A stretch of DNA of 20,363 nucleotides from Geobacter sp. UBA2189 (GTDB taxonomy: Bacteria > Desulfobacterota > Desulfuromonadia > Geobacterales > Pseudopelobacteraceae). The stretch spans positions 1-20,363 of the forward strand of contig DCVL01000020.1 of the NCBI GenBank assembly GCA_002328035.1. The letters are read 5' to 3'. A program made the position numbers and the translations under genes. The notes below the pieces were generated by a model. That model had not been told where the DNA came from. It saw only the letters and a list, made by a program, of their open reading frames with translations, and made no database searches. Positions 6,617-14,067 of the stretch are shown here, one piece after another; position 1 is the first letter of the stretch, and the number at the start of each line of letters is the position of its first letter.

Positions 6617-7207
6617 ATGGAGGAGATCTTGCCTGACAGCCTCGATTTTATACTGCGTCTAACCTTCTTTTATCTGACCCATTCCCTGCTTGCATCGCCC
6701 AGATTCAAAAGCAGGATAGAGCTTTTAGCTGGCAGGATACTACATGGCTACAGGCTCACTTACAACGTTTTATCAATGCTGATGTTTGTCTGGGTAATGC
6801 TGGCCTGGCAATCAACTAAAGTCCTGTTCGTTGCGCCAGGGGTCTGGAGCCTTGTCCTCCACGGCATACAGTTTATTATTTTGTGGGCCGGATTAATCTG
6901 TCTGCGACAGACCGACCTAGGTAGCTTTATTGGCATCAGCCCGGATAGACCCAGGATGATAACCACAGGCTGTTATCGTATTGTCAGACATCCATTATAC
7001 TTGCTGGGGATCCTGTTCCTGCTATTTAATCCCGTAATAACAACAAGATGGATAGTATTAAGCCTTATTACTATTCCATATTTTATCCTTGGCGCACTGC
7101 TTGAGGAAAAGCGGATGATTCGAGAACTGGGAGAGGCTTATCATAAGTACCAGCATGAAGTTCCTTTTATAGTTCCGGCTCTTAAGGGAAAAACTCCTGT
7201 TGGTTAA
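6617..7207 (+). CDS. Integral membrane methyltransferase-like protein (ICMT/PEMT-type)
   Basis: The 196-residue protein has about five hydrophobic membrane segments. Near the C-terminus it carries the isoprenylcysteine carboxyl methyltransferase/phospholipid methyltransferase signature: GCYRIVRHPLYLLGIL (118-133), and EEKRMIRELGEAYHKYQHEV (161-180), followed by PFIVP. The N-terminal FYLTHSLLASPRFK resembles NnrU and methanethiol S-methyltransferase-type proteins. The family uses S-adenosylmethionine to methylate lipids, thiols or C-terminal groups; substrate is not predictable. The ATG at 6617 has no clear ribosome binding site. Codons 2-3 read GGAGGAG and lie 4-5 nt before an in-frame TTG at 6629, so translation may start there and shorten the protein by four residues. 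It is divergent from the kinase-BON gene. Confidence 0.8.
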   Translation: MEEILPDSLDFILRLTFFYLTHSLLASPRFKSRIELLAGRILHGYRLTYNVLSMLMFVWVMLAWQSTKVLFVAPGVWSLVLHGIQFIILWAGLICLRQTDLGSFIGISPDRPRMITTGCYRIVRHPLYLLGILFLLFNPVITTRWIVLSLITIPYFILGALLEEKRMIRELGEAYHKYQHEVPFIVPALKGKTPVG

Positions 7208-7240
7208 TAAATATGCCTCTTCTCCTATAGCATTCTACTT

Positions 7241-8059
7241 TTAGGACAAAGACTCCTCTTCAAGGCAAAGCGAAATGGAAAGAGTACATCTCTTGATGTT
7301 TTCACCACTCTCAATCAAGACAGGAACACGCAAGACAGTATCCCCACCAAGAGAAATTTTTAGCCCTGAAAGACTGAACCGTTCCGGCTCAATAGATATC
7401 CCTGCAAATGAAGATATTCCATCACTCTGCTCATCAATCTGCACTGGACAGATTTCTGTTATTTCATCTAACGGCTCAAAATCTTTACGAAGCTGTAGAA
7501 GTATATCCTGGGAAAGCCTGGCAAGTGACTCAAGCACCCCTTTCCCTTCATTTAAAGAACATCCAACCAGCTGATCTGATTCAAAGAAACCTGTAGAAAG
7601 CTTCTCCACCCGTATATCTTCAATTTCTTGGCTACCACAATGAAGCCAGATCCGTGGCAAACTGCGCAGATCTCTACCATATCCACCAAGCATAGTACGT
7701 AAAACCATAAGGCTGTCAGCGGAGTTTTCAAGATCAGATATTGAGCCAGCAGTAACAAAAGCCACACCATCTACACCTTTCAAGGTCATCTTCCAGGTAC
7801 CTGGGTTTTTAACCTGACCGGTCAAGGTATAAAGATGGAATCTTATCCTATAGCCGTTCAAGCTGGAAGTTTCAAAAGGGATATAGTCAAAAAAGAGGAG
7901 AGTATCCTGACCGGCCGTCATTGTCTTCAGGGGGCTGCAGAGATCAGGCTTGACCCTTTGATGGATAAAGCGGAAAAGGTCACCCTTGCCGCCACCGCGA
8001 TCTCCAAAATAGACTACCTTTACGTTTATTTCCCGTTTTGCATGGTTTATAATGGCCAT
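7241..8059 (-). CDS. MglA-like small GTPase relative with degenerate nucleotide-binding motifs
   Basis: The 272-residue protein aligns with the gliding/polarity GTPase MglA: NHAKREINVKVVYFGDRGGGK, then GYRIRFHLYTLTGQV (69-83), then LKGVDGVAFVTA (93-104), matching MglA segments REINCKIVYYG, RFHLYTVPGQV and LKGVDGVVFV. The P-loop reads GDRGGGKG (19-26), so the Mg-coordinating Ser/Thr is Gly26. At the NKxD position it has LHCGSQ (139-144). An extra C-terminal beta-rich region of about 75 residues (195-272) is unrelated to MglA as far as I can see. It is the last gene of the operon, 25 bp after the helical protein. No adjacent roadblock (MglB) gene is present. It is probably a regulatory pseudo-GTPase or scaffold; residual nucleotide binding is possible. 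Confidence 0.75.
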   Translation of the reverse strand: MAIINHAKREINVKVVYFGDRGGGKGDLFRFIHQRVKPDLCSPLKTMTAGQDTLLFFDYIPFETSSLNGYRIRFHLYTLTGQVKNPGTWKMTLKGVDGVAFVTAGSISDLENSADSLMVLRTMLGGYGRDLRSLPRIWLHCGSQEIEDIRVEKLSTGFFESDQLVGCSLNEGKGVLESLARLSQDILLQLRKDFEPLDEITEICPVQIDEQSDGISSFAGISIEPERFSLSGLKISLGGDTVLRVPVLIESGENIKRCTLSISLCLEEESLS

Positions 8060-8084
8060 TATATTTCAAACCTGCATTCGATAT

Positions 8085-9005
8085 TTATTTCTTTTTGTTC
8101 ATCAACATCCGCTTAGCCATTGTTGCGACAACTGACGATATGTTGCGGCTCTTTGCGTAGCCAGCCACATCCTTCTCATTCATTGTGCCAAGATAACGTA
8201 ATGCATTGGCCAACGGAGTTTTGGGGTTCTCTATTAGAGCTTTACGGATCTGGTAGTTTTTTACCCATTCCTTGTTTGAACAGATAAGACGCATAATCTC
8301 ATCATTTTGAACACCTGATTTTAAAAGGGTCAAAACCTCAGGTTCACTCATACGGGGATTTTTAATAACCCCTGCGCTTACAAGCTTGTTTGCATCCTTA
8401 ACCAGAATCTTACGCCATTCCTTATCACCGGTAAGCGCCATCTTAATCTTTTCACCTATCCCCATAACCTGAGCCATCTTGTATTTGCTAAAATATTCCT
8501 CTCCGTCTTCATCCAAGTCTGCATGAAGTTCATCTTCAAGTAACCGATCAGCATCGGGTGGTAATTCTTGCGAATAGTCAGACTCTTCTGCATCTGGCTG
8601 GAGTTCATCAGACTCTACATGGTTTTCTGTCAGCTGCACTGTAACAAAAGAATCCAGCAGTTTTCTTGTCGCATCAGCCACCCCTTGATAGCTTGTCAGG
8701 GCATCTCTTATCAATTCCTCTGCCCCACGAGATGATGCCAGAAAATGCAGTACTGCAGGGTGGTATGGAGTCCCGTCAAGAGCGGAGAGGATAACTTCCT
8801 TTTTAAGCCTGACAAGAGTGGAGGCTACAAGCTCCCTTACAGCCTGTTCGCTGTCTTTGCTAAGACAAAAAAGCAATATAAGAAGTTCTCGGGGGGCAAG
8901 GGGAACTGCCCCTGAAGCCCCCCTAAGACGTTCATCCAGTGCAGTACCTGGTCTGACAAATACTGCTACAGATGCTGGTATCTCAATCTTTACAGGTTGA
9001 GACAT
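8085..9005 (-). CDS. Conserved-looking helical protein with acidic linker, function unknown
   Basis: I do not recognise a named family. The 306 residues are almost entirely alpha-helical. An N-terminal helical block (about 35-120) with HEAT-like character (PRELLILLFCLSKDSEQAVR, later YHPAVLHFLASS) is followed by a strongly acidic linker (about 130-168). A C-terminal helical-repeat block (about 170-306) repeats the pattern of helix plus NPR/NPKTP turns (VIKNPRMSEPEVLTLL, LIENPKTPLANALRYL), ending in KRMLMNKKK. No signal peptide or membrane segment. Its ATG directly abuts the stop of the SPOR gene (TAG then ATG) without a strong ribosome binding site, so translational coupling is likely. It is probably a protein-interaction scaffold that works with its SPOR and MglA-like neighbours. 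Confidence 0.8.
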   Translation of the reverse strand: MSQPVKIEIPASVAVFVRPGTALDERLRGASGAVPLAPRELLILLFCLSKDSEQAVRELVASTLVRLKKEVILSALDGTPYHPAVLHFLASSRGAEELIRDALTSYQGVADATRKLLDSFVTVQLTENHVESDELQPDAEESDYSQELPPDADRLLEDELHADLDEDGEEYFSKYKMAQVMGIGEKIKMALTGDKEWRKILVKDANKLVSAGVIKNPRMSEPEVLTLLKSGVQNDEIMRLICSNKEWVKNYQIRKALIENPKTPLANALRYLGTMNEKDVAGYAKSRNISSVVATMAKRMLMNKKK

Positions 9006-10082
9006 CTAATCAAGAGTTGGTGCAGATATTCCGGCGGCTTTAAGCTTTTTCAGCGCCTCTTCAGCATCCTTCAGATCTGTAAAGACACCTGCTGTCAACT
9101 TACGGGAAGATAGCATAACCTGTGCTTTTCTAATACTCACATTAATACCTCTGGCCAAAAGACGTTTCTGCTCTGATTGGGCTCCACTCATAACAGCATA
9201 TGAGCCCGCATATACATCAAATGTTGAACCACGCTGTATAACAAATCCGCCGCCTGCACTGTTGCGAAGCTTCTCAACTGCCTGATCAGCGGCAGGTCTG
9301 TCAGCATATTCGGACATAAAGAGGCGATACATTGTAACATGCTGCTTTGTTCCTGAAGTAATAACGGGTGTTAATCCCGCTTTCCTTATCTTGGACATGT
9401 CAGCAGCAAGGGTTTCTTCAACCAGATAAAGACCTGCAACAACGGTCCATGGACCTGTAGTCTTTACAGACAGCTTCTTCGTGCGTGGCGCAGCTGTCTT
9501 TTTTACGGGAGCCTGCTGGGCGGCAGATGCCACTTTTTTATCATCAGACTTTGTTACAGCAACTGCAGGCTTTGCCAGCTCCGCTTTCTTTGCCGGCAAA
9601 ACTGATGCCTGCTTTACTGGCTCAGGCTTTTTCTGTGCAGGCTTTTTCTGTGCAGGCGTTGTCGTAGCTGCAACCGATTTTTTATGCTCTGGCAAAGCAG
9701 CAGCTTTTGGCGGCACAGTCTGGCTAACAGAAGGTTTAACAACAGGCATGGCAGGCTTTATTTCTGGTGCCTTCTGAGGCTCTTTTGCGACAGGAGTTGC
9801 AGCCTTTTGTCCTGCTACAGCTGGCGGTGGCACATTTGAACCAGCCGCTTGGGGAGCTGCATCGCGAGCCGGTAAAAGTTGTTTAACCATTTGCGGTGGA
9901 GCAGGCGGGGGTGGTGGAGCTGTCTGGGGTCTGATCATACCAGTAAAGAAATAGATGTACCCAAAGCCTCCAATTAGCACCAGTAAAAGCACCAAAAGAG
10001 CGGTCTGACGACCTTTTTCCTGCGGCTTGTCTGTAGCCGTTACCCCACCCTCTGAACCCTGTTTTTCAAACTTGATATCCAT
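9006..10082 (-). CDS. SPOR-domain inner membrane protein
   Basis: The 358-residue protein has a short cytoplasmic N-terminus, one membrane helix (about 27-48, rich in Leu/Val/Ile), and a long Pro/Ala/Lys-rich linker (about 50-208) starting with a polyproline run. A C-terminal periplasmic part appears to hold two SPOR-like repeats, about 210-283 (GPWTVVAGLY start) and 286-355 (FDVYAGSY start). SPOR domains bind septal peptidoglycan stripped of stem peptides, so a role in division or envelope growth is the family expectation. GGAGG lies 8 nt before the ATG. It follows the EF-G gene by 81 bp, and its stop codon abuts the start of the next gene. Confidence 0.85.
   Translation of the reverse strand: MDIKFEKQGSEGGVTATDKPQEKGRQTALLVLLLVLIGGFGYIYFFTGMIRPQTAPPPPPAPPQMVKQLLPARDAAPQAAGSNVPPPAVAGQKAATPVAKEPQKAPEIKPAMPVVKPSVSQTVPPKAAALPEHKKSVAATTTPAQKKPAQKKPEPVKQASVLPAKKAELAKPAVAVTKSDDKKVASAAQQAPVKKTAAPRTKKLSVKTTGPWTVVAGLYLVEETLAADMSKIRKAGLTPVITSGTKQHVTMYRLFMSEYADRPAADQAVEKLRNSAGGGFVIQRGSTFDVYAGSYAVMSGAQSEQKRLLARGINVSIRKAQVMLSSRKLTAGVFTDLKDAEEALKKLKAAGISAPTLD
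9623..9657. repeat. 15-bp tandem repeat, 2.3 copies, in the SPOR linker
   Basis: The unit CAGGCTTTTTCTGTG occurs twice exactly (9623-9637 and 9638-9652) followed by CAGGC. It encodes a repeated AQKKP pentapeptide in the lysine/proline-rich linker and keeps frame, so copy-number change would only alter linker length. Confidence 0.85.
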
Positions 10083-10106
10083 ATTAAAACCTCCAATTAA
10101 AAACAG

Positions 10107-10144
10107 GTGAATATAAAAACTGTAGAAACCAGCCCAATATTCAC
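10107..10144. repeat. Inverted repeat between the EF-G and SPOR genes
   Basis: GTGAATAT (10107-10114) and ATATTCAC (10137-10144) form 8-bp perfect arms with 22 bp between. A separate CCCC-ATT-GGGG hairpin (10153-10163) follows the EF-G stop codon directly. Neither has a clear T-tract on the minus strand, so they look like RNA processing or stability structures rather than a full terminator. Confidence 0.45.
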
Positions 10145-10163
10145 GGCTATCACCCCATTGGGG

Positions 10164-12248
10164 CTAATCTTTTTTAGCTGCCTGCGCATCGGCAATAATT
10201 TTCTGCGACAAGTGCGTAGGAATCTCTTCATAATGTGAGAATTCTGTACTGAAAAGACCACGATCACTTGTCATTGATTTAAGGTCATTTGAATAAGCCA
10301 ACACTTCAGACATTGGAATAACCGCCTTGATTGTCTGAGAATTTGCCTTTGGCTCAACCCCCACAACCTTGCCACGACGCGAGTTGAGATCACCTATGAC
10401 GTCACCCATGTTCTCATCAGGCACGGTTATCGTCATAGTAACAATAGGCTCAAGCAAGACAGGCTTGCAAAGTTCCATAGCTTTTTTGAATGCAAGTGAA
10501 CCGGCAACCTTGAAGGCCATTTCAGAAGAGTCAACGGTATGGAAGGAACCATCATACAGGGCAACCTTGAAATCAACAACAGGATATCCTGCAAGGAACC
10601 CTTCCAGAGCCGCCTCCTGAATACCCTTGTCTACAGCAGGGATATATTGCCTTGGAACAACTCCACCCACTATTTTATCTTCAAAGAGATAACCTTCTCC
10701 GCGCCCGGTAGGACTCATCTCTATCCAGCAGTCGCCGTACTGCCCACGTCCGCCCGACTGTTTTTTATACTTGCCCTGAACCTTGGCCGTACCGCGTATT
10801 GTCTCAAAGTAAGGAACCTTCGGGGTCTTAAGCAATACCTCTACATTAAACTTACGCTTCATCTTTTCAACGATAACATCCAGATGCACCTGCCCCAAAC
10901 CGGAGATAATAAATTCCTTGGTCTGCGGGTCACGGTGGGATTCAAGGGTAGGTTCTTCCTCTATCAGACGGTGGAGGGCATTATGGATTTTATCCTCATC
11001 CGCCTTTGTCTTCGGCTCAATTGCATATGAGATAACAGGGAGCAACTGTTTGGCAGGCTCATACACAATCGGATTGTTAGGGTCGCAGAGGGTATCACCG
11101 GTAACCGTTTCCTTAAGCTTTGCAACCGCAACTATATCACCGGCAAAAGCCTGTTTCACGGCTTTCTGCTTCTTACCTTCCAGTTCATAGATCTGGCCAA
11201 TCCTCTCCTCTACCCCCTTTGTTGCGTTGTAAATAGTTGAGTCCGAATTAAGGGTACCTGAGTAGATCCTGAATATTGTGATTTTACCTGTGTAAGGATC
11301 TGATGTTGTCTTAAATACCAGCGCAGAGAACGGCTCCTTCTCATCAGATCCCCGCTCTGCCATCTCGTTCTTTTTGGGGTTGATTCCGACCGCCTTGGTA
11401 CGGTCGAGAGGAGATGGAAGAAAATCACAGATGGCATACAAAAGTTGTTTAACTCCTACATTAAGAGTCGCTGACCCGCATAATACGGGGGTAAATGTAT
11501 TGCGCATCGTACCTACACGCAGACCATCAACTATTTCATCCTCCGTCAGTTCACCCGTCTCCAGATATTTTTCGGTCAGAGCATCGTAGGCTTCGGCTAC
11601 AGTTTCAACCATATGTTCACGCAGCCGGTTAGCCTCATCAAGATATTCAGGTGGAATAGGTATATCCTGACAGGCTCCTGAGCCATCCTTAGCATATTTA
11701 CAGGCAGTCATCCTGATAAGGTCAATAACCCCTTCGAAACTATCCTCTGCTCCAATGGGCATCTGCACAGGCACTCCACGAGCCTTGAGGCTCTTTTCCA
11801 TATCGTCAATAGCACGCAGAAAACTTGCCCGTTCCTTGTCCATCTTGTTGACAAAGGCTATTCTTGGAATCTCAAACTCATTCGCCCAGGCCCAGACCTC
11901 TTCGGTCTGCACCTTTACTCCTGAAATTGCGGAAAGGATTACTACAGCACCGTCAAGGGCACGCATACATGCACGGGTATCACCTATAAAATCACCGTAA
12001 CCTGGAGTATCAACAAAATGGATCGAATGTCCGTTCCACTCACAATGGTCAAAGGAGGAAGTGATAGAGATCTTACGTTTCAGTTCTTCTGGCTCAAAAT
12101 CCATAGCAGATGTACCTTCGTCAACACGACCAAGGCGATCAATCATGCCGGTATTATACAAAATTGCCTCAGCAAGCGATGTCTTGCCAGCTCCACCGTG
12201 CGCCACAATTCCCAGATTGCGAATCTTCTCCGTTGGATAACTCCCCAT
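10164..12248 (-). CDS. fusA: Translation elongation factor G paralogue (EF-G2-like GTPase)
   Basis: The 694-residue GTPase has the full EF-G domain order. GTPase motifs are AHGGAGKT (16-23), the switch I segment RKISITSS, DTPGYGDF (80-87), NKMD (134-137) and SATLN in the G5 region. Domain IV carries GGRGQYGDCWIEMSP and a RNA-contact region VGGVVPRQYIPAVDKGI. Domain V ends with DRGLFSTEFSHYEEIP. The first motif has GGAGKT in place of the AHIDAGKT of standard EF-G, marking the second EF-G class. The gene is also outside an rpsL-rpsG-fusA-tuf locus. Members of this class can act in translocation or ribosome recycling; which applies here is unknown. It follows coaX by 53 bp and leads into the SPOR gene. 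A good ribosome binding site AAGGAGG precedes the ATG. Confidence 0.9.
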   Translation of the reverse strand: MGSYPTEKIRNLGIVAHGGAGKTSLAEAILYNTGMIDRLGRVDEGTSAMDFEPEELKRKISITSSFDHCEWNGHSIHFVDTPGYGDFIGDTRACMRALDGAVVILSAISGVKVQTEEVWAWANEFEIPRIAFVNKMDKERASFLRAIDDMEKSLKARGVPVQMPIGAEDSFEGVIDLIRMTACKYAKDGSGACQDIPIPPEYLDEANRLREHMVETVAEAYDALTEKYLETGELTEDEIVDGLRVGTMRNTFTPVLCGSATLNVGVKQLLYAICDFLPSPLDRTKAVGINPKKNEMAERGSDEKEPFSALVFKTTSDPYTGKITIFRIYSGTLNSDSTIYNATKGVEERIGQIYELEGKKQKAVKQAFAGDIVAVAKLKETVTGDTLCDPNNPIVYEPAKQLLPVISYAIEPKTKADEDKIHNALHRLIEEEPTLESHRDPQTKEFIISGLGQVHLDVIVEKMKRKFNVEVLLKTPKVPYFETIRGTAKVQGKYKKQSGGRGQYGDCWIEMSPTGRGEGYLFEDKIVGGVVPRQYIPAVDKGIQEAALEGFLAGYPVVDFKVALYDGSFHTVDSSEMAFKVAGSLAFKKAMELCKPVLLEPIVTMTITVPDENMGDVIGDLNSRRGKVVGVEPKANSQTIKAVIPMSEVLAYSNDLKSMTSDRGLFSTEFSHYEEIPTHLSQKIIADAQAAKKD

Positions 12249-12301
12249 GCTCTGCCTCCTTGCCTAAATTGATAGATCCATGACAAAATGCCAGCACTGT
12301 A

Positions 12302-13066
12302 CTACCTGTTACGTTCGTATAAAATACGTAATCCGTTCAAAGTCAGTAGTTCATCTACCTCGTCTATGGTTTTTGATTCCGGCGCTATAAGTACCGCCAA
12401 ACCACCTGTTGCAATGACCCTGGGTTGTTCCTTGCTTTCCTGACGAATTCTCTCCACTATGCCATCCACAAGCCCCACATAACCATAGTATATTCCAGAT
12501 TGCATTGAATTTACGGTGTTTTTGGCTATTGAATGAGGCGGACGGCAGATATCGACACGGGGAAGCTTGCTGGCACGCTGGAACAGAGCCTCCAGAGATA
12601 TAGCCAGACCAGGGGCTATCGCCCCCCCACAATAATCGCCCTTTACATTTACATAATCAAAAGTTGTGGCAGTTCCAAAATCAACGATAATTAGTGAAGA
12701 ACGATATTTTTCATAACCAGCCACGGCATTGACTATCCGATCAGCTCCAACCTCTCTTGGATTGTCATACTGGATCTGCATACCGGTCTTTATGCCAGGA
12801 CCTACTATGTATGGGGGAAGTGAAAAGAAATCACGGCATAGGGCATCAAGAACGCCGGTTAAAGGAGGCACAACAGAAGAGATGATTATCGCCTTAACCT
12901 GTGAGAATGAAATTGAGGCGAGCGAAAAAAGACTCTGAAGCATAATCCCGTATTCGTCAGAGGTGCGGGATTTATCGGTAGAAACCCGCCAGTGACGTCT
13001 CAGGATTTCGCCATCATAGATACCTAAAACAATATTGCTGTTACCAACATCAATTACCAGTAGCAA
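12302..13066 (-). CDS. coaX: Type III pantothenate kinase
   Basis: The 254-residue ASKHA-fold kinase phosphorylates pantothenate, the first step of coenzyme A synthesis. The phosphate loop DVGNSNIVLGIYDG (6-19) is present, as are GADRIVNA (107-114) with the catalytic Asp109, DFGTATTFDYV (129-139) and GGAIAPGL (147-154). The start codon is TTG at 13066. It is fixed by AAGGAG (13078-13073) six nt upstream, a site that overlaps the birA stop codon, indicating translational coupling. Only 12 bp separate it from birA. Confidence 0.95.
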   Translation of the reverse strand: MLLVIDVGNSNIVLGIYDGEILRRHWRVSTDKSRTSDEYGIMLQSLFSLASISFSQVKAIIISSVVPPLTGVLDALCRDFFSLPPYIVGPGIKTGMQIQYDNPREVGADRIVNAVAGYEKYRSSLIIVDFGTATTFDYVNVKGDYCGGAIAPGLAISLEALFQRASKLPRVDICRPPHSIAKNTVNSMQSGIYYGYVGLVDGIVERIRQESKEQPRVIATGGLAVLIAPESKTIDEVDELLTLNGLRILYERNR

Positions 13067-13072
13067 CTGCTT

Positions 13073-13078
13073 CTCCTT
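13073..13078 (-). promoter_or_regulatory. Ribosome binding site that sets the coaX TTG start
   Basis: AAGGAG ends six nucleotides before TTG at 13066. No ATG or GTG lies nearby in frame, and the TTG begins the conserved LLVIDVGNS segment. The site sits immediately behind the birA TGA stop (13081-13079). Confidence 0.75.
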
Positions 13079-14059
13079 TCAGAGTACCGTCAAGTCACCG
13101 CTAAGTATTCTTTCAATATTTCCGTCCGGAAGTTTTATCAGTAACGCGCCGTCATAATCAAGTCCGGCAAACATACCACGCAGAGAGCTTGAACCAAAAT
13201 TAACCTGCAGTTCACGACCGGCTGCATTACAGTAAGAGGCCCACTCTTCCCTGGCCGGAGCAAAGCCTGAATCTCTGAACCGCTTATACTCATAATCAAG
13301 CTCCTTCAGTAGCGTCGCGGTAAAAACATTGCGGGTTATAACAGCCCCTGTTTCCAGAAAAAGCGAGGTTGCAGGGTATCGCAACCCAGGGGGGAACTGC
13401 TCACCCCTCATATTAATATTAACACCTATACCCAGTACAACGAAAAGAACCCTGTCTGTCTCGGCATTCATTTCATTGAGAAGACCAGCAACCTTACGAC
13501 CGTTTAGCAGAATATCATTAGGCCATTTGATAGCCGGTCTTATATCCGTTACAGACCGGATAGCCCGCACCACAGCCACTGCTGAAAGAAATGTCAGCTG
13601 GGGAGCCTCAAATGGCTGAATATCAGGCCTCAGTATGAGCGAACAGTAAAGATTCACCCCCTCAGGGGAGTCCCAACGCCGACCAAGGCGCCCTTTGCCA
13701 GCTGTCTGGCGTTCCGCAAGCAGCACGGTTCCATCCGCTGCCCCTTCTTCTGCCAGGCGAAAAAGATCCGAATTGGTTGAACCTGTTTCCGGAGTATAGA
13801 TAATCCTCTTGCCTATCAGACAGGAATCGTCAAGCATCCCGCATATTGCCTTATCGCTCAGAAGATCCGGTTCATCCAGCAGGCGATAGCCCTGAGAAGG
13901 AACAGCAGTAATCCGGTATCCGGCGGTTCTTAAAGCCGAAACCTGTTTCCAGATCGCCGTACGTGAAACACCAAGCTGACGACTCAGCATCTCACCGGAA
14001 ACGACAGAGTCAGAAGCCCTAAGCAGGTTCAACAACTCTACTGAACCATCACGCCGCAT
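13079..14059 (-). CDS. birA: Bifunctional biotin-[acetyl-CoA carboxylase] ligase / biotin operon repressor
   Basis: The 326-residue protein joins an N-terminal winged helix (about 6-60; LSRQLGVSRTAIWKQVSALR is the recognition region) to a biotin-protein ligase domain. The biotinyl-AMP loop reads GKGRLGRRWDSPEG (121-134), with KWPND (178-182) and GRKVAGLLNE (187-196) following. The C-terminal SH3-like part ends ERILSGDLTVL. It activates biotin with ATP and transfers it to the carrier protein of acetyl-CoA carboxylase, and may repress biotin genes. No classical bio operator palindrome is visible nearby. GTG at 14062 and ATG at 14059 are tandem possible starts; ATG is preferred. It lies 5-8 bp after nadC with a weak ribosome binding site, so it is coupled. 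Confidence 0.94.
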   Translation of the reverse strand: MRRDGSVELLNLLRASDSVVSGEMLSRQLGVSRTAIWKQVSALRTAGYRITAVPSQGYRLLDEPDLLSDKAICGMLDDSCLIGKRIIYTPETGSTNSDLFRLAEEGAADGTVLLAERQTAGKGRLGRRWDSPEGVNLYCSLILRPDIQPFEAPQLTFLSAVAVVRAIRSVTDIRPAIKWPNDILLNGRKVAGLLNEMNAETDRVLFVVLGIGVNINMRGEQFPPGLRYPATSLFLETGAVITRNVFTATLLKELDYEYKRFRDSGFAPAREEWASYCNAAGRELQVNFGSSSLRGMFAGLDYDGALLIKLPDGNIERILSGDLTVL

Positions 14060-14067
14060 CACTACAG

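Noticed and set aside
10539..11030. Plus-strand ORF of 163 codons antisense to the EF-G gene
   Set aside because: The EF-G reading frame is fully supported by GTPase motifs; the antisense frame shows no domain.
13079..14059. Possible BirA-type operator near the birA cluster
   Set aside because: I looked for the TTGTAAACC-type biotin operator palindrome around nadC and birA and found none.
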